From the NCBI GenBank assembly GCA_009760855.2, contig WPIO01000031.1:1900001-1964000 (forward strand): a stretch of 64,000 nt of DNA, given 5' to 3'. Position numbers and translations under genes: made by a program. Below are positions 22,604 through 64,000 of this stretch, in pieces. Numbering within the stretch: position 1 is the first letter of the stretch; every line of letters begins with the position of its first letter. The DNA is from Cristatella mucedo (Eukaryota; Bryozoa; Phylactolaemata; Cristatellidae). The notes beneath the pieces were generated by a model. That model saw only the letters and a program-made list of their open reading frames with translations, did no database searches and had not been told where the DNA came from.

Positions 22604-22637
<34 letters not shown>
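22604..22637 (+). repeat. 34-base G run, 94 bp upstream of the dlg start
   Basis: An uninterrupted run of 34 G lies in the presumed 5' UTR or proximal promoter of dlg. Such a run can fold as a G-quadruplex in DNA or RNA. Its length in an assembly is often uncertain. Confidence 0.85.
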
Positions 22638-22638
<1 letters not shown>

Positions 22639-22730
22639 CTGCAGCCCGCCGCCCATTGCTACAGTCATGCTGTTTCTGTTTGCCGTGTGAGTGCATAGGC
22701 TCCGGCAGGCAAGCTCGTGCTCGCATTGAC

Positions 22731-42067
<19,337 letters not shown>

Positions 42068-42574
42068 CCCTGATCAAGACAGTGTAAACTGGATGCTTGC
42101 GTGGATGTTACTTTCTCGTGTAATACCAGTTGTCCTGGGTAATGTTCGGTCACTATGCGTTAGTTTGACCCGACATTTGGTTTAGCATCTGCGATGGGGG
42201 CTTAACTTACTTGTGCAGTCACCTCCTATTTAGGGGTCATGTGGTGGAAGCGCGAGTCTTTTGCATTTATTAATGACTTGGATGTTACCAAGCATTCACT
42301 GCTTGACCTATACTTCACATTCGCATTGTAGCTGGAGAAATTTTTTCACAAATAACCTGTGGATTTGCTTTACCTAGCTACTAGTTTATATAGGCATGTC
42401 ATTTTTTGTAAATGATTATGCAAATGACCGATATTTTTATTTTGAAAATCGTGCCTGGATGTCGTATTATTTACCTTCGGTGTGTTTGGATTAAGCCAAT
42501 TTTACTGTAGTCTCAGAGCCAGCGACACTGCTGCCGTTAAGCAACTACTGTTTTGATGACCACATGCAAGTTCT

Positions 42575-42580
42575 AATAAA
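42575..42580 (+). terminator. Candidate dlg polyadenylation signal
   Basis: AATAAA stands 508 bp after the dlg stop codon and is the first canonical hexamer I see in the 3' flank. The 3' end of the transcript is not otherwise visible. Confidence 0.5.
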
Positions 42581-45471
42581 CTCTCTTTACGTGGGTCGTC
42601 CTAGCCTATGGGTTTATGTGATGCGTCTTGCATGGAGATGCATGCCAATGACTGCAAGCCTCCTTAAAGCAATATCATTTGTCAGTTTTTGCGTTGGGTT
42701 GCCCTTCTATTCGATCGCATTCAGTAAAACGTTATTCTCAAAGTTATTGTGTCTCTTTCGATGCACACTTTAAGCTTATATCAATGCAACTAGCATCGCT
42801 GGTTTTTAAGGATAATGTAGTTGATGTCGATATATACCTGTGTCATTTTGAGCTCATACTAGCCACCTTCTTATTGTCATGACGGTAAATAGAACTTGGT
42901 TAGCACCGCTGCGTATTGTGAAGTTTCATGCTAAGCTCTTCTGTTCTTGTATAGGCTAAAAACTCGTAAGTCTTCGCATTGCACTGACTTTAAAAAAAAT
43001 TATACTTGGCGTCGTAGGCTGCAAAATATTTGGGTTGTGCCCCTAAGCATTTCAGACGAGATTTCGGGGTGCTGACGTCCGTGTGGTCATTCGGTGAGTG
43101 ATCACGCTGAATCTTGTCTGCTTTCAATTTCATCAACTTATCTTTATGGAGCGGATGGTGTGATGCGGTGATTGTACACGTTGGTTGGAATGTTTTTCCA
43201 AATAATCTGATCTATGTTAAGGCTCTGAGGAAAAGTAATCGTCTGAGCTGGTGCTAGTATTGCATGCTGACATCACATACCCGACTGCTTTTAGTCGGAC
43301 GTAGATGACCTTGTATTGCCCTAATCATTTTGTGACTCTTAGCAGCTCTCGTGCTTGGTGTTGGCATTAACGTTTCAACCCTATATTGCATCTGTACTCG
43401 TTTCACTTGTTGCCTCGGATGAGGTAGTGCGACGTCTGCACCTTTTCCCTCTTCAGTCGTGCACTGTGACGTATAAGCTGTATAGCACGTAAGCTGGTAG
43501 ATAAGCTGCTGGCTTTTCATTCAGATTGTCTTAGCAGCTTAATGAGGATCCTCGTTACGGACTACGCGGATCACATTAAAAAAGAGACCCCTGCCCCATA
43601 TCTGTTAGCTTGTGGCTAGTGCTGACATTTGCCTCTGCGTGTAGCCGAGGCTTGTGCATTGCTGAGGAATCCTACCCTTGGCTCCCTCGAGGCTGCAGCA
43701 TTCTGACAGGGCTGCTGCTCAGCTGGGAACAAAAGCTCTATTGTTTATTGTGTCAACAACCTGCATCGCCTTGTGATTTTTATTTACTGTATGTTGCTAG
43801 TTCTGCCTTGTTAATTTAGCGCATGACGATTGAACGCTGCCTGCTGATGAGGCAGGGGCGCCGAAAGCAAGCGACGGCGAGCTGAAAGCACGAGAGCGTC
43901 GATCGCCTCGTGCCGCGTGTACTCGCCAGCGATCGAGCTCCGGTGCCCTTGGAAAGGTGGCACCTGCCCACGTTCACGTTCCCGTGATCTTAAGGTCGTA
44001 ACTTAAGTTGGGCAACATCACAAAATTGTCATTAGTTCGCCTCGGTGGGCTCGGAGGGAGCATCGGCGAGTAGGCGCGTCACCGCCCCCCCCCCCCCCCC
44101 CCCCCGCTTCCCTGCAAGTTCTGCTTCACATCGAGGTCGACGTACGATGGGCATGGCTTGGCCTCGGTGCTCGAGCTGCCTCGAGCTCGGCTAGCTTTGA
44201 GGGCCGCAGGCCACGCTATCGGCTTGGGTGAAATCGACGCGGCCGATGAACGCCAGTTTCGAGAATGTGCCAGAAAAACTTCTTTGTGCACCAGCCCGTT
44301 CGCTCAATGACTGGCGGCAAGCCGGGCAGACGACTGTTTAGGCGAATCAATAGGAAACACTGACTCGGAGCGTGCTTGGCTCAATGCTCAGACCTTCGCA
44401 CAGTCGGCCACTCCCCGCCCCTACCCCTTGAGAAATTTCCGGTGAATCGAGCTGGCAGTTGCCGTTTTGAATCGCCGAACAGGCGTTGGCTGCAGCAGCT
44501 AGGGCGGCTGCTCCACGCCTCAACGAATGCGAATATCGAGAACTGTCTTGCTCACGCCTCTCTTTTGCTTGTCGACTCACGAGTTTCCGCGACGCCACCT
44601 ATGCTTAGGCTGCTTCTGCGTACTGTCGCCGCTCGACCTCGCCAGCAGCAGAGATGGCGCCGGGTGGGGGGGAAAGCAGATCGGCACCGACGGGATAGAG
44701 GGGCGACTGGGCGTGGTCTCTCGGAGCCCCCATGGTCGAAGGATGGCATCGGGCGCGGCCGCTTTCGTGAATGCTGCCGCTGGAAAGCTGAGAGACGAGA
44801 AAAGACGGCCGGCGTTACTGATTTATACGGTGCTCAGGCACGTTAGAATGCTTCTAGATCTATTGTAATACGGATAGGACACCAACGTTTCGCTGACGTG
44901 CTGGCCGATGAGGGTTCAAGTCGTACGGTCGGCGTCTGTAACCCCAAAACAGATAGCTCGCAAGAGCAAGAGAAAACTCACCTTGATTGAAGGTATATAT
45001 AAACGAGTAGTACGCGCTACGTTGCACGAGTTTTCTCTCCTTGCTTAAGCGGGCAGCACATGTAATAGTGCCGACTTCGGGGCGGTGGTCACTCGTTTTC
45101 GACGAGAAGTACTCTCGGCGAGAAGTAGGCATCGCAGAAGGTCCGATGGAACTCATCCCCCTCGATTGGGTACCTAGTCGGTCGACCGACGGAGGCGATA
45201 ATGGCAACTCTGTTCATGGCGCCAAAATTCGATGAACTTTGGCACTGCGTTTGGCCGGTCGTTGCACCCAAGGAAAGCTCAGGTGGGTCCCTACAGATCT
45301 CCGGAGGTGAATGACTCGGCCACCGATGCCGGGGGAGGACACACTGAATCGACGCAGCAACAGGTGCCCCCCCCCCCCCGCGGTTGGCCGACCTGGCCGC
45401 CGTTCGAGGAGCGACTTAGCGCTGAATCTGAGACCGATCGATTCACACTAAATTGACCTCGCATCAATCTT
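42581..45471. other. Intergenic, no gene recognised
   Basis: The first half is AT-rich. From 43.8 kb G+C rises and open frames up to 156 aa appear on both strands without domains. A run of 21 C lies at 44,085-44,105. Confidence 0.4.
44085..44105. repeat. 21-base C run
   Basis: Uninterrupted C run in the dlg-nlgn intergenic region. Confidence 0.85.
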
Positions 45472-46377
45472 TGCTCGATCTTTCGGCAGCTTTTGATACT
45501 ACCGATCGCCGAGTCCTTCTTGGGTGCCTCTCATCTCGCCTGGACATTGCTGGCTGGTACTAAACTGCAATGGTTTAGGTCCTATCTCAGTGGGAGACTA
45601 GAGTATTGATGTGAACAGACATAGATCATCCGAGGAGCCACTTGAGTATGGGGCACCTCAGGGCTCAGCGCTAGGTCCGGCTCTTTTCACGGCTCACACT
45701 CTCCCTCTTGCCGACGTGATTGCCAAGCAAAATCTAGGCTTTCACTTGTGTGCAGATGACACTCAGCTGTACCTTTGCTTTGATCCCACCCAGCCCTCCA
45801 GCACGCCGAATTCTCTCAGCTCCCTTGCTGCATGTATTGATTACATTTGCACATGGATAGCAGCAATCTTTCTTAAATTGATTAGTAATAAAACCAACTT
45901 ACTAGTTATGGGCAAACCAAGTGTGATTCGGAAATCGGAAAGACTAACGCTCAAAATCAGCTCTGCCAGCATATCTCCTGTTGAATCTGCATGAAGTCTA
46001 GGTGTTATGTTTCAAAGTGACCTTTAACTCGACGACCACATCAGCTCCGAAGTTAAATTGGCCTACTTTCAGCTACATAACATTGCTAAAATTCGGGCTT
46101 GTTTAGACAGGGATACCGCATCTAAATTGGTCCATGCATTTGTGACATCCCGTCTTGACTTCCGTAACTCACTGGTTGCTGGTCTAGCGGCCTGTGCAAT
46201 CGGACGCTTACAGGTGGTGCAAAACTTTTCAGCTAGGTTTCTGTCTCGAACGGCGCAGTTGCCACACCAACCACTTCTCGCCAACCAGAAGTGCCACCAG
46301 TAGAACAATGCATCGACTTCAAGGCTTGTTCACTCACTTTTAGGTCCCTTCATTCTGTGGACCAGACTACTAATTAT

Positions 46378-46410
<33 letters not shown>

Positions 46411-46996
46411 AAATTCTTTTGTCTAGCGCCCTCAGAAACCTTAATCTTTATTCAAGCATTTTACACATGCCTCGGGGCTCGAGCCTACGACCTCGGCCAG
46501 ACTCGGTCGGGCGAGCACGTTAACCACTGGGCCAAACCAGCAGATCTACTCCCTCACCAGGCGAAGCATTTTACCACCCGCTTTTTGGAATCTAACTGTT
46601 TACCCATAGCTCGTACAAATCTTAAATCCTTTGGAGACCGTGCCTTTAGTTCGTATGCTCCCAAAGCCTGGAACTCACTCCCGACCTTTGTCACGAATCT
46701 CTTGACTTATCCACATTTAATAAGAAACAAAAACGCATTTATTTATCACAGCATTTAGTGGGTCTCTGTGAGTCGTCCTTTATGTGCTTATGCTCGCGCT
46801 GACACTGCGCCTGCTGCCACTAACCACAGTTGCATGCTGACCCAGTGTACGTCACCCCTAACCATGTTGTTCTGGTCGTTTATTGAGCATGCTGCAACTA
46901 ACCATTCGATCGCGCTTCCTTTGCTGCAAATGTAAAGTGTCTACAAAGAGATTGAGTTCTCTGAGGGCGCTCTAACAAATGTATTATTATTATTAT
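45472..46996 (+). mobile_element. LINE-A copy, decayed, with nested SINE-A
   Basis: It starts at GATCTTTCGGCAGCTTTTGATAC, equal to about 14,600 of the reference copy, and runs to the (ATT)n tail at 46,983-46,996. Stops and indels split the ORF into frames at 45,611-45,994, 46,058-46,303 and 46,291-46,758. It keeps PLEYGAPQGSALGP and HLCADDTQLYL, with the same Cys before ADD as the other copy. A (TA)n run and a SINE-A are inserted at about 46,373-46,552. Confidence 0.88.
46376..46552 (-). mobile_element. SINE-A nested in LINE-A
   Basis: On the - strand TTTGGCCCAGTGGTTAACGT (A box) and GGTCGTAGGCTCGAGCCC (B box) are followed by the LINE-A-type tail ATGTGTAAAATGCTTG...GGTTTCTGAGGGCGCTAG and then a (TA)n run. 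It interrupts the LINE-A ORF just before CAGATCTACTCCCTCACC, so it is younger than that copy. Confidence 0.8.
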
Positions 46997-47194
46997 TGAC
47001 GAGTGGCTCCCCTCGGTTGTAACCTGTCAAGCTGGTTTCGTGTCGGCAGCGAGGCTTCTCTGGCTAGAACATTTCTGCAGCTGCAACATTTCAGGGCCTC
47101 TTTCTTTCCTGGTTCGTTATCGAGCGTCGCGTACCGACTTCAACGTGCCCCCAGTAGCTTGTAGCTCGCTTCATTATCCAGCGCCAGCCTACCT

Positions 47195-47325
47195 AACGTA
47201 AATAGCTACTCCTAAAGCGTACCAAAAGCGCTCAGGCTTCGCGTGCACTATAAAAAACTCTCCTTCGTAACAGACAGTTGGTCTCTGTGGAGTTAAAGAC
47301 GGAGATACGTTATATTAACGCCCCT
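47195..47325 (+). mobile_element. LINE-B 3' end
   Basis: AAGCGTACCAAAAGCGCTCAGG, AAAAAACTCTCCTTCGTAAC and GTGGAGTTAAAGACGGAGATAC match the LINE-B tail. It lies about 1.1 kb upstream of the nlgn start. Confidence 0.7.
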
Positions 47326-59526
<12,201 letters not shown>

Positions 59527-59867
59527 ATGGCAGGCTCGCGCGCATGCGCATAGCGGCCGCCGCGTCGCAGCGGCGAGTACTCGGTTATCGCGAGTATTAG
59601 TAAAAAGGTAGCTTTGCCCTGCGCGTCTGGCGTGGGCGGGCCACGGCGGTTTCTTGCCGCCGCGCCTAGTCGCGACCCGCGCGAACCGGCGGGTTCCGGC
59701 ACTGGCCCCTCCTCCCCCAACTTTCTTGTCCTGATTTAGCCAAAGCAAAGTTAGCCGTTAGAGCGCCGTCTCGCGGCGGCGGCACAACAGTCACTCCCGC
59801 CGAGCGAGCGAGAGCTGCAGCGAGCTTCGCACTTCGTCCTCGGACGCTAGGCGCGAGCGTGGAATAC

Positions 59868-59873
59868 AATAAA
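59868..59873 (+). terminator. Candidate nlgn polyadenylation signal
   Basis: AATAAA stands 342 bp after the nlgn stop and is followed by a T run and TG-rich sequence. Confidence 0.6.
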
Positions 59874-60222
59874 ATTTTTATTGAGCGTACATTTGCGAGT
59901 GAGCGTGAGACGGGCAAGCGCGCGAGATGTCGCGATTGGTCGCTCGTCCTGCACGCGCCGCGAGTGCGGGCAGTGCATCGTATCCGAGGTGGACCAATTA
60001 CAGCTTGACTACTGCGGCATCTCCGCTCGCTTCTCAGCTGTGCAGACGTCTCAACAGTGTCCAGCGCACGGGCTCTCCGACGCCTCATCTCCAGGCCACA
60101 ACGTGCGGGTTGCAAACAGGCAGCTGAACGGCTATGTCCACGTCCTATAACCGGAAGGTGTCCAATTGACAAGGTACGTACATGGCGCGAAGCGGGCTCT
60201 GTGAGAACTGCTGCGGGCAATG
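59874..60222. other. 3' flank of nlgn, nothing recognised
   Basis: No exon or repeat recognised; short open frames only. Confidence 0.4.
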
Positions 60223-60223
60223 T

Positions 60224-60255
<32 letters not shown>

Positions 60256-60310
60256 TACGCTCATACATACACACGCGCGCGCGCACACACACACACACAC
60301 ATATACACAC
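60223..60310. repeat. (CA)n, interrupted
   Basis: CA runs with CATACA and GCGC interruptions, followed at once by the (ATA)n end of a reversed LINE-A. Confidence 0.9.
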
Positions 60311-60317
60311 AATAGTA

Positions 60318-60600
60318 ATAATTATAATAATAATAATGCACTTGATAAAGCGCCCTTAGAGAACTCAATCTCTTTCTAGACGCTTGACATTTGCTGCAAA
60401 GGGAAACGCGATTGAATGCTGAGTAATATCACGCGTGATAAACAACATGAATAACATGGTTAGGGGTGACATGCACAGGGTCAGCATGCAAGTGTGGTTA
60501 GTGGCAGCATGCACAGTGTCAGCACGCATAAGCACACAAAGGACGAATCAAAGAGACCCACTAAATACTGTCCTAATTAGGTGTGTTTTCAAGTTCTTTT
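60318..60600 (-). mobile_element. LINE-A 3' UTR fragment, reverse orientation
   Basis: On the + strand: (ATA)n, GCACTTGATAAAGCGCCCTT, GGTTAGGGGTGACATGCACA, then CCCACTAAATACTGTCCTAA, the reverse complement of the last ORF codons and the 3' UTR. It ends at the next CA tract. Confidence 0.85.
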
Positions 60601-60606
60601 ACACAA

Positions 60607-60611
60607 GCACG

Positions 60612-60656
<45 letters not shown>
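60607..60656. repeat. (CA)n, about 50 bp
   Basis: CA run flanked by GCACGCAC words. Confidence 0.9.
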
Positions 60657-60658
<2 letters not shown>

Positions 60659-60837
60659 GCACAAAAACACATACATGTATATATATATATAACTGGTTTA
60701 TTAAAATATTAATGTAGGTATATGTACATTCACCGGTGGGGCCCTGCCCTGCTGAGGCTGCGGGTGCTTCCCGCGACGACCGCACACTGCTTCCGAACTG
60801 GAAATGGCGTCCGAGACGCATAGGCACCGCAATGCAG

Positions 60838-60839
<2 letters not shown>

Positions 60840-60888
<49 letters not shown>

Positions 60889-60955
60889 TATGTATATATA
60901 TATATATATATCCAAACATATATATATATATATATCCATGTATATATATATATCC

Positions 60956-60987
<32 letters not shown>
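60840..60987. repeat. (TA)n with CATG/CCA interruptions
   Basis: TA runs interrupted by TACATATATATG and ATCCATG words. Confidence 0.9.
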
Positions 60988-60989
<2 letters not shown>

Positions 60990-61112
60990 TATCCATGTAA
61001 TGCGTACCAGCCGAAAGCTGCCTAGGCGTTGAGTACGCCGTAGAAAACTCTTCTGCATAACATTCATTTAGTCTTTGGGGCTTCGTGAAGTTACAAACGG
61101 AGATAAATTACA
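60988..61112 (+). mobile_element. LINE-B 3' end
   Basis: TGCGTACCAGCCGAAAGCTG, GTAGAAAACTCTTCTGCATAAC and GAAGTTACAAACGGAGATAA match the LINE-B tail. Confidence 0.75.
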
Positions 61113-61231
61113 TTACATATATATATTTTTTTATTCAGTCAGCACCCGACTTATGAAATAGATAGGGAGCGGAAAACCTGTCGTAAGTCGAATTTTTGTT
61201 AGTCGAGAAGGGTATATGAAACGATCCGTAA

Positions 61232-61830
61232 TGATACATTCTCATCTGTATCTCCGTCTCCACAAAGGCTAAAAGACTATGTGAGTGTTACACAGGAGAG
61301 TTTTTTTGTAGCCCACTCACAGCCTAAGCAGCTTTCGGTACGCATTCGGTAGCCAAAAGACTTCATCTCATGCTGCAAAAAAAGTGGCAAGTATAGCTGA
61401 GTCAGGAGAGCAGTTGAGGTAGGGAGTAACATGAAATTAGCAGCGCAGAACGGCTGAAAAGCATGTGCCATAGTCAGCAGCAGGAGAGTAGCTGTCATTG
61501 CGTAAGAATTTTGGAAGCGAGTTCCACAGTCTAGGACCCACAGAGCTAAAGCTCCTGTCGCTAACGGTCTTTAAGCGGAGGAATGGAACTAATTTATTGT
61601 CCATACAGGGCCTGAGGACACGAAGAGGAGGCTGAAACCGGTGCAGCACTTCAACTTGATATAGTGGAGCCAAGCCGTGGCAGGCCTTGCGGGTCAGCGT
61701 AAGAACTTCGCTCTGTAATCGTTGATCAACCGGCAGCCATCCAGGATGTCTCAGCAAAGGAGACACACGGTCAAACTTCTGGGATTTGTAAACTAGCTTT
61801 GCAGCCATGTTAATTGCAAGCCACCGTGGA
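61232..61830 (-). mobile_element. LINE-B 3' fragment, longest copy, nested in Tigger
   Basis: The - strand frame 61,437-61,808 encodes RHPGWLPVDQRLQSEVLTLT, ARKACHGLAPLY-like sequence and SVGPRLWNSLPKFLRNDSY, the C-terminal region of a CR1/L2-group LINE ORF. The family's tail follows down to 61,232. LINE-B differs in sequence from LINE-A. Confidence 0.8.
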
Positions 61831-62210
61831 AGACTGTTCCCAATCTAAGATCGGAAGAATCGGAAAGAAGAAGAATCGGAAGTGATGGCTATTAATACAT
61901 TAGAGGGTTAAACGAATTGAATACACGAGAACCAGTAAGTAAGATTATATTCAAATACTCTAACGTGGAGTATTTTTGGCCCGCACAGAAGTTGATAGCT
62001 GTAGTACTGTAGATTGAGTACTATTGGGAGAAGGGTGAGGAGGATTTATACGATCTCACTTGAATATAGCCAACTCCATCTTCCTCTAAACCTCCGTGAC
62101 AGGTAGATGGCCGATGTGAATAAGCTGCTTTTCTAGTGGATGTTTGGGGTTCTCTCGTTTCTATTCAGACGAAATAAGCATCGAGGTTCGACAGTTTTTT
62201 TTTAATTTTT
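61831..62210 (-). other. Probable Tigger 3' region
   Basis: This lies between the last recognisable transposase sequence and the nested LINE-B. No motif of its own was recognised. Confidence 0.35.
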
Positions 62211-64000
62211 TTCATCTCTTGGACGATTTCATGACAACAGGCAAGAGAATGATTAGCTTGCCTTTAAAATTCAAGATATCGTTCGGAGTTGCAGTAATTT
62301 TTTCTAGAAACTGCATTCCATATGCGATTGAGGAGAATGCCTCAGCCATTTCTTTTATGCTAAATTTTCGTGACACCACCTCACGTTCGTCCGTCATCAC
62401 TTGTTTCGTCTTTCTTTTTCTCAGTTTCTAATAAGATTAATTCTTCATTAGTTATTTAACCAATATCTTCATCAATGAGCTAGACGATTTCGTCAGTGTT
62501 AACATCAATTTTGAGCTGTTTATTCAGACTCCCAATTTTCAGTCAAATTTGTTTCACTTCACAGTCTTTGTCAAAACCCTCAAAGTCGCTCACATATGTA
62601 CGACACATTTTTTACACACGCGTTCGTACACGTCGCCGTCACATCATCCAAAGCATATTTAATGTTTTTGATGACATGTAGCATGTTGTAGCTACGCCAC
62701 AATTCACCTAAATGTGAATCCCCTAGGATTTTCTGCAACAGTCTGAGAGAACGTATGCCGCAAATAATAGGTCTTAAAAGCAGCAATGACATCTTGATCC
62801 AACGGCTGAATGAGAGACGTAGTGTTGTGAGGCATAACAATTACTCTCATGTTTGGATTCAACTCCCCAAGATGATTTGGATGTCCAATAGCATTATAAA
62901 AAGTCATCGGGATTTTGAAGTAAATGTTCCTATCACGGCAGTAGATGCTCGCAGTTGGCATTAAACAGTGTAGGAACCAGTCTTCAAAAAGCCCCGCTTT
63001 CATCCATGCTTTCTGGTTATGGTGGTTATGCATACACAGTATTTTCTTGCTGATGTTCTTGAAGGCACAGGGGGTTGGCAGAATGATAAATCAGAAAAGG
63101 TTTCAGCTAGAAGTCTGCCCCGTTTCCTCCAAGCAGCAACGTCAGCCTACCCTTGAAAGCCAGACATTGACTTTGCTTCCTGATGTATGTGCGAACACTC
63201 AAGCGTACGTTTCAAGAAAAGCGCCGTCTCATCCACGTTAAAATATGTTCCGGAAAATCATCATCTTCCTTAATCAGTTTATCCAGCTCCCCATTAAACT
63301 TCTCCGCAGCCTCACTATTAGCGCTTGCAGCTTCGAAGGTGATTTTAATGCTGTGTTTAATTGACGCCGTGGATTGGATGGCGTTTCCGGAAGCGATCAA
63401 ACCAGCCATGGCTTGCAGTAAAACCTTGATCGTAGGTTAGATCACTATGCTGCCTTTTGAGGTCATTGAAAAGGCTCCTCGATTTAGCTTGGATGGTCAG
63501 CATTTTTAGAGGCACGTGTTTTTTTATTCTGGTCTTCTATCTACACGACCAGAAATTTCCACGTCTCTTCGATAGGCCCACTTCGATTTGCTGTGGTGAT
63601 TCTCGATTTGGTGGAAGTAACAGACTTCACAGCATCACTGATTCTTTGTTTATCCTTCAGAATAGTGTAGATGGTAGAAACGGAGAAGCCAGTTTCACAC
63701 GAGATCATGGTCACTGACATGCTAGATTCTCTTTTCTGTACGATACTCATTTTTCTCCTCAAAATAAATTGCTCACCTCTGCTTCTTTTCTCCACCAGCA
63801 GGAGAGGTGCTACTTTGGCGTTTTTCAGCCATCTCAAAATAAGCACAAAATCTAATAAAGAAGTAAATATTAGTAAATAAATAACTCAGTAATAAAGTAG
63901 TAAACCGTAAAATCACAGCATAAAACAGCTCACACGAGATCACTTTGAACACGTTTTACCTCTAGCATATCTCTCAAGCAAGAGAGAGCCATCAGTACCC

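Larger units (their letters stand above)
61136..64000 (-). mobile_element. Tigger/pogo-type transposon with decayed transposase, runs off the window
   Basis: On the - strand the pieces of a Tigger transposase follow in order, in changing frames. MAEKRQSSTSPAGG starts at 63,832. A CENP-B-like helix-turn-helix follows (near 63,541-63,760, FSVSTIYTILKDK), then FTASHGWFDRFRKRHPI (near 63,370-63,430) and AASANSEAAEKFNGELDKL. After these come NVDET with the first catalytic Asp (near 63,225), KAWMKAGLFEDWF (near 63,000), and TTSLIQPLDQ with the third Asp (near 62,820). The second Asp (DNA motif) is Tyr. At least three frame changes make it inactive. The low-coordinate end (CAGTCAGCACCCGACTTATG, 61,136) looks like its terminal repeat. 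A LINE-B copy is nested at 61,232-61,830. Confidence 0.85.

Noticed and set aside
44890-44950. tRNA-like GAGGGTTCAAGTCGTACG on the + strand
   Set aside because: The B-box-like part is present, but I could not place an A box or stems.

Overview
This is metazoan nuclear DNA. Coding sequence is split by GT-AG introns, the intergenic DNA is full of dinucleotide repeats, and LINE, SINE and DNA-transposon remnants are common. Two complete multi-exon genes lie in tandem on the + strand. Residues in the neuroligin (an HGES stretch where vertebrates have HGGS, and HGEDL near the histidine) resemble insect and other protostome neuroligins as I remember them. A protostome, perhaps arthropod-like, animal is therefore my best guess; the species cannot be named from this sequence.

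Layout. 1-22.6 kb has no gene I can defend. It holds a decayed hAT transposase (about 3.1-4.9 kb), a TIR element (8.0-8.9 kb), many 3' fragments of one CR1/L2-group LINE (called LINE-A here), a well-preserved LINE-A copy with an open 547-aa reverse transcriptase ORF between 55-bp direct repeats (13.9-16.0 kb), tRNA-derived SINEs, a long CT tract, and a Tigger/pogo-type MITE. 22,731-42,067 is discs large (dlg): 14 exons joining in frame to 805 codons, L27-PDZ1-PDZ2-PDZ3-SH3-HOOK-guanylate kinase-like. 42.1-48.4 kb is intergenic, with another LINE-A copy, a nested SINE and a GA tract in a GC-rich presumed promoter. 48,411-59,526 is neuroligin (nlgn): 6 exons joining to 1048 codons, with signal peptide, catalytically dead esterase-like domain, low-complexity stalk, one membrane span and a cytoplasmic tail ending in -TMV. 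59.5-64 kb holds repeats and a decayed Tigger transposase on the - strand that runs off the window and carries a nested LINE fragment.

How the genes relate. Neuroligin is a postsynaptic or junctional adhesion protein and Dlg is a membrane-associated scaffold. The neuroligin C-terminus is a class I PDZ ligand, and all three Dlg PDZ domains keep the alpha-B histidine that selects such ligands. The two genes therefore probably encode physical partners, and they sit head-to-tail 6.3 kb apart. Whether this linkage has functional meaning or is chance cannot be decided from one window.

Repeat biology. LINE-A and a tRNA-headed SINE share the same 3' tail ending in (ATT)n, which fits SINE mobilisation by the LINE-A enzyme. 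Complementary GA and CT tracts lie on both sides of dlg exons and could influence splicing.
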